DNA of 64,000 bases from Mesostigma viride (GCA_009746045.1 RPFO01000171.1:1-64000), one strand, 5' to 3'; counted from the first letter of the stretch, positions 51,956 to 63,452 are shown. A program made the numbers and translations. Notes: generated by a model from the letters alone, not told the origin.

Positions 51956-52149
51956 CCCATTCTTGGTTAATAACGTCAACGTCCTTGCTGCTTCCTTTGG
52001 TGCTTGATCTGCCTTGGTGTCGTGCCTCCGTTTGGTGGCCGGTGGTCACGGGATGCACGAACGGGAATGCTATCAGTTTTCGTCCACCCGCCGCCGCTGC
52101 CCCAGGCCGGCTTAAAAATAAAAAAAGAAAAAAAGGTACGAATGGCAGC
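51956..52149 (+). repeat. Array spacer copy 2
   Basis: Near-identical to copy 1, 865 bp downstream. Confidence 0.85.
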
Positions 52150-53248
52150 CCCCCCCCTAGGTATTTATGCATGCCAGCACCCCCCCTAGGTATTTATGCA
52201 TGCCAGCACCCCCCTAGGTATTTATGCATGCCAGCGACCCCCCGACGTATTTATGCATGCCAGCCCCCCCCCTAGGTATTTATGCATGCCAGCACCCCCC
52301 CTAGGTATTTATGCATGCCAGCACCCCCCCTAGGTATTTATGCATGCCAGCCCCCCCCTAGGTATTTATGCATGCCAGCCCCCCCCCTAGGTATTTATGC
52401 ATGCCAGCACCCCCCTAGGTATTTATGCATGCCAGCACCCCCCCCTCGGTATTTATGCATGCCTGCACCCCCCCTAGGTATTTATGCATGCCAGCACCCC
52501 CCCTCGGTATTTATGCATGCCAGCACCCCCCCTCGGTATTTATGCATGCCAGCCCCCCCCCTAGGTATTTATGCATGCCAGCACCCCCCCTAGGTATTTA
52601 TGCATGCCAGCACCCCCCCTAGGTATTTATGCATGCCAGCCCCCCCCCTAGGTATTTATGCATGCCAGCACCCCCCTAGGTATTTATGCATGCCAGCACC
52701 CCCCTAGGTATTTATGCATGCCAGCGACCCCCCCGACGTATTTATGCATGCCAGCCCCCCCCCTAGGTATTTATGCATGCCAGCACCCCCCCTCGGTATT
52801 TATGCATGCCAGCACCCCCCCCTAGGTATTTATGCATGCCAGCCCCCCCCTAGGTATTTATGCATGCCAGCCCCCCCCCTAGGTATTTATGCATGCCAGC
52901 ACCCCCCCTAGGTATTTATGCATGCCAGCACCCCCCTAGGTATTTATGCATGCCAGCACCCCCCCTCGGTATTTATGCATGCCAGCCCCCCCCTAGGTAT
53001 TTATGCATGCCAGCCCCCCCCCTCGGTATTTATGCATGCCAGCACCCCCCCTAGGTATTTATGCATGCCAGCACCCCCCTAGGTATTTATGCATGCCAGC
53101 ACCCCACCCGACGTATTTATGCATGCCAGCACCCCCCTAGGTATTTATGCATGCCAGCACCCCCCCTAGGTATTTATGCATGCCAGCACCCCCCACATGT
53201 ATTTATGCATGCCAGCACCCCCCCTAGGTATTTATGCATGCCAGCACC

Positions 53249-53455
53249 CCCATTCTTGGTTAACAACGTCAACGTCCTTGCTGCTTCCTTTGGTGCTTGA
53301 TCTGCCTTGGTGTCGTGCCTCCGTTTGGTGGCCGGTGGTCACGGGATGCACAAACGGGAACGCTATCAGTTTTCGTCCACCCGCCGCCGCTGCCCCAGGC
53401 CGGCCCCCATTAAAAAATAAAAACAGAAAAAAAGGTACGAATGGCAGCTGAACCC
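53249..53455 (+). repeat. Array spacer copy 3
   Basis: As copy 1 but with GGCCCCCATTAAAAAAT and GCAGCTGAACCCC at its right end. Confidence 0.85.
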
Positions 53456-54120
53456 CTAGGTATTTATGCATGCCAGCACCCCCCCTAGGTATTTATGCAT
53501 GCCAGCACCCCCCCTAGGTATTTATGCATGCCAGCACCCCACCCGACGTATTTATGCTTGCCAGCACCCCCCCTAGGTATTTATGCATGCCAGCGACCCC
53601 CCCGACGTATTTATGCATGCCAGCCCCCCCCCCTAGGTATTTATGCATGCCAGCACCCCCCCTCGGTATTTATGCATGCCAGCACCCCCCCCTCGGTATT
53701 TATGCATGCCAGCCCCCCCCTAGGTATTTATGCATGCCAGCCCCCCCCCTAGGTATTTATGCATGCCAGCACCCCCCTAGGTATTTATGCATGCCAGCAC
53801 CCCCCCTAGGTATTTATGCATGCCAGCACCCCCCCTCGGTATTTATGCATGCCAGCCCCCCCCTAGGTATTTATGCATGCCAGCCCCCCCCCCTCGGTAT
53901 TTATGCATGCCAGCCCCCCCCCTAGGTATTTATGCATGCCAGCACCCCCCCTAGGTATTTATGCATGCCAGCACCCCACCCGACGTATTTATGCATGCCA
54001 GCACCCCCCCTAGGTATTTATGCATGCCAGCACCCCCCTAGGTATTTATGCATGCCAGCACCCCCCACATGTATTTATGCATGCCAGCACCCCCCCTAGG
54101 TATTTATGCATGCCAGCACC

Positions 54121-54331
54121 CCCATTCTTGGTTAATAACGTCAACGTCCTTGCTGCTTCCTTTGGTGCTTGATCTGCCTTGGTGTCGTGCCTCCGTTTGG
54201 TGGCCGGTGGTCACGGGATGCACAAACGGGAACGCTATCAGTTTTCGTCCACCCGCCGCCGCTGCCCCAGGCCGGCCCCCATTAAAAAATAAAAACAGAA
54301 AAAAAGGTACGAATGGCAGCTGAACCCCTAG
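54121..54331 (+). repeat. Array spacer copy 4
   Basis: Shares the right-end variants of copy 3, 872 bp away, showing that these two were duplicated together with their repeat units. Confidence 0.85.
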
Positions 54332-57300
54332 GTATTTATGCATGCCAGCACCCCCCCTAGGTATTTATGCATGCCAGCACCCCCCCTAGGTATTTATGCA
54401 TGCCAGCACCCCCCCGACGTATTTATGCTTGCCAGCACCCCCCTAGGTATTTATGCATGCCAGCACCCCCCCTAGGTATTTATGCATGCCAGCACCCCCC
54501 CTAGGTATTTATGCATGCCAGCACCCCCCCTAGGTATTTATGCATGCCAGCATCCCCCCAACGTATTTATGCATGCCAGCCCCCCCCTAGGTATTTATGC
54601 ATGCCAGCACCCCCCCTAGGTATTTATGCATGCCAGCACCCCCCCTAGGTATTTATGCATGCCAGCCCCCCCCCTAGGTATTTATGCATGCCAGCACCCC
54701 CCCTAGGTATTTATGCATGCCAGCACCCCCCCTAGGTATTTATGCATGCCAGCACCCCCCCTAGGTATTTATGCATGCCAGCCCCCCCCCTAGGTATTTA
54801 TGCATGCCAGCACCCCCCTAGGTATTTATGCATGCCAGCACCCCCCCTCGGTATTTATGCATGCCAGCACCCCCCTAGGTATTTATGCATGCCAGCACCC
54901 CCCCTCGGTATTTATGCATGCCAGCACCCCCCCTCGGTATTTATGCATGCCAGCCCCCCCCCTAGGTATTTATGCATGCCAGCACCCCCCCTAGGTATTT
55001 ATGCATGCCAGCACCCCCCCTAGGTATTTATGCATGCCAGCCCCCCCTAGGTATTTATGCATGCCAGCCCCCCCCTAGGTATTTATGCATGCCAGCACCC
55101 CCCCTAGGTATTTATGCATGCCAGCACCCCCCCTCGGTATTTATGCATGCCAGCACCCCCCTAGGTATTTATGCATGCCAGCACCCCCCCTAGGTATTTA
55201 TGCATGCCAGCACCCCCCCTCGGTATTTATGCATGCCAGCCCCCCCCCTAGGTATTTATGCATGCCAGCACCCCCCTAGGTATTTATGCATGCCAGCACC
55301 CCCCCTAGGTATTTTGCATGCCAGCCCCCCCCTAGGTATTTATGCATGCCAGCACCCCCCCTAGGTATTTATGCATGCCAGCACCCCCCCTAGGTATTTA
55401 TGCATGCCAGCACCCCCCTCGGTATTTATGCATGCCAGCACCCCCTCTAGGTATTTATGCATGCCAGCACCCCCCCTCGGTATTTATGCATGCCAGCACC
55501 CCCCCTAGGTATTTATGCATGCCAGCACCCCCCCATGTATTTATGCATGCCAGCACCCCCCCTAGGTATTTATGCATGCCAGCACCCCCCCTCGGTATTT
55601 ATGCATGCCAGCACCCCTCTAGGTATTTATGCATGCCAGCACCCCCCCTAGGTATTTATGCATGCCAGCACCCCCCCTAGGTATTTATGCATGCCAGCAC
55701 CCCCCCTAGGTATTTATGCATGCCAGCACCCCCCCTAGGTATTTATGCATGCCAGCACCCCCCCTAGGTATTTATGCATGCCAGCACCCCCCCTAGGTAT
55801 TTATGCATGCCAGCACCCCCCCTAGGTATTTATGCATGCCAGCACCCCCCCTAGGTATTTATGCATGCCAGCACCCCCCTAGGTATTTATGCATGCCAGC
55901 ACCCCCCCTAGGTATTTATGCATGCCAGCACCCCCCCTCGGTATTTATGCATGCCAGCACCCCCCCTCGGTATTTATGCATGCCAGCACCCCCCCTAGGT
56001 ATTTATGCATGCCAGCACCCCCCTAGGTATTTATGCATGCCAGCACCCCCCCTAGGTATTTATGCATGCCAGCACCCCCCTCGGTATTTATGCATGCCAG
56101 CACCCCCCTAGGTATTTATGCATGCCAGCACCCCCCCTAGGTATTTATGCATGCCAGCACCCCCCCTAGGTATTTATGCATGCCAGCACCCCCCCTAGGT
56201 ATTTATGCATGCCAGCACCCCCCCTAGGTATTTATGCATGCCAGCACCCCCCTAGGTATTTATGCATGCCAGCACCCCCCCTAGGTATTTATGCATGCCA
56301 GCACCCCCCTAGGTATTTATGCATGCCAGCACCCCCCCTAGGTATTTATGCATGCCAGCCCCCCCCTAGGTATTTATGCATGCCAGCACCCCCCCTAGGT
56401 ATTTATGCATGCCAGCACCCCCCCTAGGTATTTATGCATGCCAGCACCCCCCCTAGGTATTTATGCATGCCAGCACCCCCCCTAGGTATTTATGCATGCC
56501 AGCACCCCCCCTAGGTATTTATGCATGCCAGCACCCCCCCTAGGTATTTATGCATGCCAGCACCCCCCTAGGTATTTATGCATGCCAGCACCCCCCCTAG
56601 GTATTTATGCATGCCAGCACCCCCCCTAGGTATTTATGCATGCCAGCACCCCCCCTAGGTATTTATGCATGCCAGCACCCCCCCTAGGTATTTATGCATG
56701 CCAGCACCCCCCCTAGGTATTTATGCATGCCAGCACCCCCCCAGGTATTTATGCATGCCAGCCCCCCCCTAGGTATTTATGCATGCCAGCACCCCCCCTA
56801 GGTATTTATGCATGCCAGCACCCCCCTAGGTATTTATGCATGCCAGCACCCCCCCTAGGTATTTATGCATGCCAGCACCCCCCCTAGGTATTTATGCATG
56901 CCAGCACCCCCCCTAGGTATTTATGCATGCCAGCACCCCCCCTAGGTATTTATGCATGCCAGCACCCCCCCTAGGTATTTATGCATGCCAGCACCCCCCC
57001 TAGGTATTTATGCATGCCAGCACCCCCCCAGGTATTTATGCATGCCAGCACCCCCCCTAGGTATTTATGCATGCCAGCACCCCCCCTAGGTATTTATGCA
57101 TGCCAGCACCCCCCTAGGTATTTATGCATGCCAGCACCCCCCCTAGGTATTTATGCATGCCAGCACCCCCCCTAGGTATTTATGCATGCCAGCACCCCCC
57201 CAGGTATTTATGCATGCCAGCACCCCCCCTAGGTATTTATGCATGCCAGCACCCCCCCAGGTATTTATGCATGCCAGCACCCCCCTAGGTATTTATGCAT

Positions 57301-59625
57301 GCCAGCACCCCCCCTAGGTATTTATGCATGCCAGCACCCCCCCTAGGTATTTATGCATGCCAGCACCCCCCCTAGGTATTTATGCATGCCAGCACCCCCC
57401 CTAGGTATTTATGCATGCCAGCACCCCCCCTAGGTATTTATGCATGCCAGCACCCCCCCTAGGTATTTATGCATGCCAGCACCCCCCCTAGGTATTTATG
57501 CATGCCAGCACCCCCCCTAGGTATTTATGCATGCCAGCACCCCCCCTAGGTATTTATGCATGCCAGCACCCCCCCTAGGTATTTATGCATGCCAGCACCC
57601 CCCCTAGGTATTTATGCATGCCAGCACCCCCCCTAGGTATTTATGCATGCCAGCACCCCCCCTAGGTATTTATGCATGCCAGCACCCCCCAGGTATTTAT
57701 GCATGCCAGCACCCCCCCTAGGTATTTATGCATGCCAGCACCCCCCCTAGGTATTTATGCATGCCAGCACCCCCCTAGGTATTTATGCATGCCAGCACCC
57801 CCCCTAGGTATTTATGCATGCCAGCACCCCCCCTAGGTATTTATGCATGCCAGCACCCCCCCTAGGTATTTATGCATGCCAGCACCCCCCTAGGTATTTA
57901 TGCATGCCAGCACCCCCCCGGTATTTATGCATGCCAGCACCCCCCTAGGTATTTATGCATGCCAGCACCCCCCCTAGGTATTTATGCATGCCAGCACCCC
58001 CCCTAGGTATTTATGCATGCCAGCACCCCCCCTAGGTATTTATGCATGCCAGCACCCCCCCTAGGTATTTATGCATGCCAGCACCCCCCCTAGGTATTTA
58101 TGCATGCCAGCACCCCCCCTAGGTATTTATGCATGCCAGCACCCCCCCTAGGTATTTATGCATGCCAGCACCCCCCCTAGGTATTTATGCATGCCAGCAC
58201 CCCCCTAGGTATTTATGCATGCCAGCACCCCCCCAGGTATTTATGCATGCCAGCACCCCCCTAGGTATTTATGCATGCCAGCACCCCCCCTAGGTATTTA
58301 TGCATGCCAGCACCCCCCCTAGGTATTTATGCATGCCAGCACCCCCCCTAGGTATTTATGCATGCCAGCACCCCCCCTAGGTATTTATGCATGCCAGCAC
58401 CCCCCCTAGGTATTTATGCATGCCAGCACCCCCCCTAGGTATTTATGCATGCCAGCACCCCCCCTAGGTATTTATGCATGCCAGCACCCCCCTAGGTATT
58501 TATGCATGCCAGCCCCCCCCTAGGTATTTATGCATGCCAGCACCCCCCCTAGGTATTTATGCATGCCAGCACCCCCCCTAGGTATTTATGCATGCCAGCA
58601 CCCCCCCTAGGTATTTATGCATGCCAGCACCCCCCTAGGTATTTATGCATGCCAGCACCCCCCCTAGGTATTTATGCATGCCAGCACCCCCCTAGGTATT
58701 TATGCATGCCAGCACCCCCCCTAGGTATTTATGCATGCCAGCACCCCCCCTAGGTATTTATGCATGCCAGCACCCCCCCTAGGTATTTATGCATGCCAGC
58801 ACCCCCCCTAGGTATTTATGCATGCCAGCACCCCCCCTAGGTATTTATGCATGCCAGCACCCCCCCTAGGTATTTATGCATGCCAGCACCCCCCCTAGGT
58901 ATTTATGCATGCCAGCACCCCCCCTAGGTATTTATGCATGCCAGCACCCCCCTAGGTATTTATGCATGCCAGCACCCCCCCTAGGTATTTATGCATGCCA
59001 GCACCCCCCCTAGGTATTTATGCATGCCAGCACCCCCCCTAGGTATTTATGCATGCCAGCACCCCCCTAGGTATTTATGCATGCCAGCACCCCCCCTAGG
59101 TATTTATGCATGCCAGCACCCCCCCTAGGTATTTATGCATGCCAGCACCCCCCCTAGGTATTTATGCATGCCAGCACCCCCCCTAGGTATTTATGCATGC
59201 CAGCACCCCCCCTAGGTATTTATGCATGCCAGCACCCCCCCTAGGTATTTATGCATGCCAGCACCCCCCCTAGGTATTTATGCATGCCAGCACCCCCCCT
59301 AGGTATTTATGCATGCCAGCACCCCCCTAGGTATTTATGCATGCCAGCACCCCCCCTAGGTATTTATGCATGCCAGCACCCCCCCTAGGTATTTATGCAT
59401 GCCAGCACCCCCCCTAGGTATTTATGCATGCCAGCACCCCCCCCTAGGTATTTATGCTTGCCAGCACCCCCCCTCGGTATTTATGCATGCCAGCACCCCC
59501 CTAGGTATTTATGCATGCCAGCACCCCCCCTAGGTATTTATGCATGCCAGCTTCCCCCTAGGTATTTATGCATGCCAGCACCCCCCCTAGGTATTTATGC
59601 ATGCCAGCACCCCCCTAGGTATTTA

Positions 59626-60176
59626 TCCTTCCCTCCTTCCCTCCTTCCCTCCTTCCCTCCTTCCCTCCTTCCCTCCTTCCCTCCTTCCCTCCTTCCCTCC
59701 TTCCCTCCTTCCCTCCTTCCCTCCTTCCCTCCTTCCCTCCTTCCCTCCTTCCCTCCTTCCCTCCTTCCCTCCTTCCCTCCTTCCCTCCTTCCCTCCTTCC
59801 CTCCTTCCCTCCTTCCCTCCTTCCCTCCTTCCCTCCTTCCCTCCTTCCCTCCTTCCCTCCTTCCCTCCTTCCCTCCTTCCCTCCTTCCCTCCTCCTTTCC
59901 CTACTCCTTTCCCTCCTTCCCTCCTTCCCTCCTTCCTCCTTCCCTTCTTCCCTCCTTCCCTCCTTCCCTCCTTCCCTCCTCCTTTCCCTACTCCTTTCCC
60001 TCCTTCCCTCCTTCCCTCCTTCCTCCTTCCCTTCTTCCCTCCTTCCCTCCTTCCCTCCTTCCCTCCCTCCCTCCCTCCCTCCCTCCCTCCCTCCCTCCCT
60101 ACTTCCCTCCTTCCCTCCTTCCCTACCTCCCTCCTTCCCTCCTTCCCTCCCTCCCTCCCTCCCTCCCTCCCTCCCA
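59626..60176. repeat. TTCCCTCC polypyrimidine microsatellite
   Basis: An 8-bp unit, perfect for about 270 bp, then mixed with CTCCTTTCCCTACTCC and CCTCCCTCCC blocks up to 60176; a ~90-bp block is itself duplicated (59890-59975 and 59975-60060). Almost pure pyrimidine on the plus strand. Long Ser/Pro and Gly/Arg/Glu reading frames here are artefacts. Confidence 0.95.
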
Positions 60177-60258
60177 CCTGCTGGGCAACTTGGATTTAAT
60201 TCTGTCACCCGGCACAATTTTCTCACACGCATGTAGTGGTATTCTTATTAATCTCATG

Positions 60259-60272
60259 CCAACGGCCGTTGG
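60259..60272. repeat. Palindrome CCAACGGCCGTTGG
   Basis: Upstream of the small exon-like segment at 60347; right flank ACCTGAAAAAC. Confidence 0.9.
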
Positions 60273-60346
60273 ACCTGAAAAACTAAATGTGGAAAATATG
60301 TAATCCTTGTAATTCTGATTGCAACGTTTTTGCGCATTCCTTGCAG

Positions 60347-60392
60347 ATTCCACGTCGCCACACAAGATTCGCGTCTGTCAACCACCTGCAAG
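60347..60392 (+). other. Candidate 46-bp exon upstream of the small acidic protein gene
   Basis: Bounded by a pyrimidine-rich acceptor (CATTCCTTGCAG) and a good donor (CAAG/GTACTTG). It has no ATG, so it would be 5' untranslated or internal. Palindromes lie in both flanking putative introns. Splicing is inferred only from the site sequences. Confidence 0.35.
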
Positions 60393-60453
60393 GTACTTGT
60401 TTTATTATTATGCGTTTTTTGGGCAGTCGCTCCCTCTTCTGATTTTCTTGATG

Positions 60454-60648
60454 CCAACGGCCGTTGGACTTGCAAAATCAGTTTCCATCATTGCTGTTGT
60501 GATTTACGTGATGCCAACGGCCGTTGGACCTCCAAAAAAAAGTTCTTGCCAATTTTTTTTGCGTTATTGATTATACGCCAGTTTTATCAGCCGTTGCATT
60601 ACGACGTTTTTATCTTAACTTCATTGCTGTAATGCCAACGGCCGTTGG
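60454..60648. repeat. Three palindromes in the putative intron
   Basis: CCAACGGCCGTTGG at 60454, 60514 and 60635. The left flanks (TTCTTGATG, TTACGTGATG, CTGTAATG) and right flanks (GACTTGCAAAA, GACCTCCAAAA) are conserved with the copies at 63543 and 63641. Confidence 0.9.
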
Positions 60649-60756
60649 CGTTGTAAAATAAAATTGTACTCCGGCTGATGAATTAATCCGCCCCTGAAGT
60701 TACTAGGTTTACTTACATTGGTTGTGCCAGTTGTGCTTCACGTGCAGTTTTTTTCA

Positions 60757-61011
60757 ATGGAGAAAGACAAGGACGTTTCGGTGTCGAACCAGGAGAGAGA
60801 GGCAGTTGAACGGGGGGCCAAAAAACTGCCAGCCGAAGTTGTTAGAGCGATTGAGAAATTTTGGGATTCAATTCCAGCCATGGTTGTGATGAAAAAAGAT
60901 GATGTACAAGCTGAAGTGGACGAAATGCCGGCCTTAATTTCCGACGATGAAGGGGATGGTGTCAACTTTATTCAACCGGGAAACAAACGTAAACTGAAAC
61001 GCAAAAAGTAG
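60757..61011 (+). CDS. Small acidic protein with basic tail (84 aa)
   Basis: ATG at 60757 just after acceptor-like CCAG (60730) and GCAG (60747), stop TAG at 61009-61011. The N-terminus is charged (MEKDKDVSVSNQERE), the middle is acidic (EVDEMPALISDDEGDG), and the tail KRKLKRKK could be a nuclear localisation signal. I recognise no family. It may be the last exon of a longer spliced gene or a separate small gene; it lies 180 bp before the MYND gene on the same strand. An in-frame ORF of 62 codons (61023-61211) overlaps the MYND start and is probably chance. Confidence 0.5.
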   Translation: MEKDKDVSVSNQEREAVERGAKKLPAEVVRAIEKFWDSIPAMVVMKKDDVQAEVDEMPALISDDEGDGVNFIQPGNKRKLKRKK

Positions 61012-61191
61012 TGCGACCTAAGATGTTTTTAAATGTATATGCCAATTTAATGAAATCATTTTCTGAGGTTGTGAAGGACCTGACTGTTTTAAAAATGAAT
61101 GATTACAATAAATTAGGCAAACACACTAATGGGAAAACGCGTTTTTTTGGCCGCGATGTAAATCTTTTTGTTCGTTTTTTCCCTGAAAAAG

Positions 61192-61989
61192 ATGGCCGAG
61201 ATCGCGAATGAGTCCGAGATCGTGAATGAAGTCTACGGAAGCGTCCTTCAAAACGTTTACAAACAAGTTCGCTTTCTGTCGCGTGGCATATTCGAGGAAG
61301 TTCGTGTCGCGCAGGAGAAGACAGGCCGCCACTTGGCCGTTTTATTGGCGTTTGATTCGTTCAGCCAAATGGAGAGGGTTATGTACGCCCAGCTAGCTGA
61401 TATGAACTTCTGTATTCAAGAGGGTTTTTTCGTACCACAGATGGATCTAAGAGCGCCAATAGACCCAACGAGGGAGTTCCGCCTTTTGGTGTCGTTCATT
61501 ACAAAGGGGCCAAAGATAGAGTTGGGGGAAGAGGAAGGGGCTCAGCTTGGGTGCACCTACAAGCGCGCATTTTACCCGAATGTTACGTCTTCCCTGCGCG
61601 TGAGGGCTGATGCGTGTGTAGGGGCAGAAGTACCCCTCAACATGAACTTTTTCTTGCTCTCTGACCCGATCGTGAGGGATGGGGATCCCATGCGTGGTAT
61701 GCGAAATTGCTCCAAGGAGGGGTGTGGGTGCGACACAGGCCCTCAGAAGTGGTGTAGAGGATGTAGGGATGCCAGATATTGCAGTGAGGAGTGCCAGCGT
61801 GCTGACTGGAGTAGGCATAAGGATAGATGCGAACGTCTGAGGCAAGCAAGGGAGGGGCTGGCAGGGGTGATAAGGGGGGTAAACAGGACGACCATACTGG
61901 ATGGAACCAGGTCGACTTCTCTGAGGTTGACTTCTCCTTCACCTTCTACTACGGTTCTTCCTCATAGAAAAACTGGAAATGTAGAGTAA
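61192..61989 (+). CDS. MYND-type zinc-finger protein (265 aa)
   Basis: Start chosen at the ATG in AAGATGGCC (61192). Residues 1-170 have no family I can name (helical N-terminus; EGFFVPQMDLRAPIDPTREF, then a strand-rich part). Residues ~172-213 are a MYND finger: paired Cys in CSKEGCGC, CRGC, CSEEC and a final HKDRC match the C/H spacing of MYND domains, which bind proline-rich partner peptides. The tail is basic and Ser/Thr-rich. The domain count fits a small cytoplasmic or nuclear adaptor. Two AATAAA signals follow (about 62104 and 62172). Confidence 0.8.
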   Translation: MAEIANESEIVNEVYGSVLQNVYKQVRFLSRGIFEEVRVAQEKTGRHLAVLLAFDSFSQMERVMYAQLADMNFCIQEGFFVPQMDLRAPIDPTREFRLLVSFITKGPKIELGEEEGAQLGCTYKRAFYPNVTSSLRVRADACVGAEVPLNMNFFLLSDPIVRDGDPMRGMRNCSKEGCGCDTGPQKWCRGCRDARYCSEECQRADWSRHKDRCERLRQAREGLAGVIRGVNRTTILDGTRSTSLRLTSPSPSTTVLPHRKTGNVE

Positions 61990-62046
61990 TAATTTGCTTT
62001 TGAGGAAAACTGGACGCATTTTGGGTTTGAAATTTGTGTATGTAGT

Positions 62047-62183
62047 CCTGATTTGTGTTGTAAAATGGTGTAATGGTGAATTCTCTTTTTACTTTGAAAT
62101 TGGAATAAAATTGACCTGATTTGTGTTGTAAAATGGTGTAATAGTGGATTCTCCTTTCACTTTGAAATTGGAATAAAATTGAC
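62047..62183 (+). repeat. Tandem 68-bp repeat with poly(A) signals
   Basis: CCTGATTTGTGTTGTAAAAT...GGAATAAAATTGA occurs twice with few differences, each with AATAAA: a duplicated 3' end of the MYND gene. Confidence 0.85.
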
Positions 62184-62232
62184 TTTCGTTTTCTCTCATG
62201 CGACTGTAGTGGGTTAAACAACAATTAGTGAC

Positions 62233-62246
62233 CCAACGGCCGTTAG
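62233..62246. repeat. Variant palindrome upstream of the F-box-like gene
   Basis: CCAACGGCCGTTAG, one mismatch from the perfect palindrome, about 80-90 bp before the first in-frame ATG. Confidence 0.75.
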
Positions 62247-62325
62247 GGATTGGAAACCTCGCCTAACGTTTGCATATTTTCTTTCCGACCAAACCTCATT
62301 TTTTTTAAAGGATGGACGTCGATGT

Positions 62326-63273
62326 ATGTTATGTGCAGAGGGGACAAGTTTGACGTCGGGGCCGATAATGGAAGGGGATATCTCACTGCCGTGGGAAATT
62401 TGGACCGAAGTCGCAGCTTTTATGGAGGCGCCCGACGTAGCCCGCTTTGAAGCAGTTTGTAGAGGGGCTAGGGAAGCGGTGTCGGGGAGGTATGAACCCC
62501 AATTCAGCTTTAAGTTAATTTCTGGGTTCGTGGACGCATTCGGGGATGGTCCTCGTACATTGATAACTGAGTCTCTTTTCCGAGAATTGTATGGCGGGCA
62601 AGTAAAGTGTGCAAGCGCTGATATCACCCCCTACACACTCGTCACAAGGGGAATGTATTTTAAGGTATATTGTGAAGAAGTTGAGGAGGTGTTAGGACGC
62701 CAGCCAGCACCAGAGGGACATGCACGAGCAAGGACGATGGGAGGGTTGTTCAGGTCCGAGCGTGCTGAGAGGAGACGTGTGTTGGAGAGGAATTGGAGGG
62801 GGTGGACAGCTCGCTTACGCCAATTGGGAAAGGAAATGGATGACTTGTACGATAATTATGAACTATGGGGGTTAAGGAGCATTTTCTGGTTCTGCGATAC
62901 TCCTTATGACCCGGATGAGGACATTTTTTTTCCTCCGGGGAGGAGAGCGCGTAGGGAGGCAGAATGGGTGAAGCTTTTGGAGGGGCTGCCTCTGGAGGGG
63001 GGAGGAATGGCATGTGCAGTTCTGATCATGGGATTTGATGAGAACGCAGACATGAAGGCCTTATTAGAGAGGAGGTGTAGGGAGGAGGATATGGCAAGCG
63101 TTTTGGTGGAGTTAGCTATGCAGGTCCTCAGCGGAACAATCTTCCCCCCGGATTATCTCAAGTTTTTTGGGGGGAAGAAGGCACGCTTGCTGTATTTGGC
63201 CGAGAGTAGTATGTACAAGTGGAAAGGGGACATGATGTTGTGTTTGGATGAGGATTCTGAAGAGGTTGAATGA
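62326..63273 (+). CDS. F-box-like protein (315 aa)
   Basis: In-frame ATGs at 62326 and 62368; the second lies directly before the domain and may be the true start. Residues ~18-55 read ISLPWEIWTEVAAFM...VARFEAVCRGAREAV, matching the LP-x-E...I...L...V-C-R-x-W pattern of F-boxes, which bind SKP1 in SCF ubiquitin ligases. The rest has no recognisable substrate-binding repeat; it is rich in Glu/Arg with an acidic end (DEDSEEVE). Single exon as read, stop TGA at 63271-63273. The last nine coding bases are part of a tandem duplication that continues downstream. Confidence 0.65.
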   Translation: MLCAEGTSLTSGPIMEGDISLPWEIWTEVAAFMEAPDVARFEAVCRGAREAVSGRYEPQFSFKLISGFVDAFGDGPRTLITESLFRELYGGQVKCASADITPYTLVTRGMYFKVYCEEVEEVLGRQPAPEGHARARTMGGLFRSERAERRRVLERNWRGWTARLRQLGKEMDDLYDNYELWGLRSIFWFCDTPYDPDEDIFFPPGRRARREAEWVKLLEGLPLEGGGMACAVLIMGFDENADMKALLERRCREEDMASVLVELAMQVLSGTIFPPDYLKFFGGKKARLLYLAESSMYKWKGDMMLCLDEDSEEVE

Positions 63274-63452
63274 TGAAACATAAATTTCATTCATAAATTT
63301 TGAATTCTAATATTGAATGAAATTCGCCAATTTTTGATGATGTGTAAAGCTGATGGCTAAATAATTCAATAAAACACAAAGGGGACTTAATGTTGAGGTT
63401 GAATGGTGAAAGATAAATTTCATTAATAAATTTTGAATTCTAATATTGAGTT
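63262..63452 (+). repeat. Duplicated 3' end of the F-box-like gene
   Basis: GAGGTTGAATG(A/G)TGAAA...TTCTAATATTGA occurs at 63262-63319 and 63395-63452 (period 133). ATTCAATAAAACAC between them is a poly(A)-type signal. Confidence 0.8.

Larger units (their letters stand above)
50540..59625. repeat. 29-bp minisatellite array
   Basis: Close to 290 units of GGTATTTATGCATGCCAGCA plus a C-run of 5-9 and TA or TC before the next GG. Unit length is mostly 28-30 because the C-run varies. Rare variants read CGACGTATT and CACATGTATT. The left 3.8 kb is interrupted by four ~190-bp spacers; the right 5.3 kb is nearly pure. Reading frames (MHAS/PPRYLCMPAPP-like) are repeat artefacts. Confidence 0.96.

Noticed and set aside
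50540-59625. The 29-bp array as a CRISPR array
   Set aside because: Units follow directly without unique spacers, occur in a eukaryotic context and no cas genes are present. The ~190-bp spacers are copies of one sequence.
59615-60232. Ser/Pro-rich and Gly/Arg/Glu-rich proteins in the TTCCCTCC tract
   Set aside because: Pure microsatellite translation on both strands.
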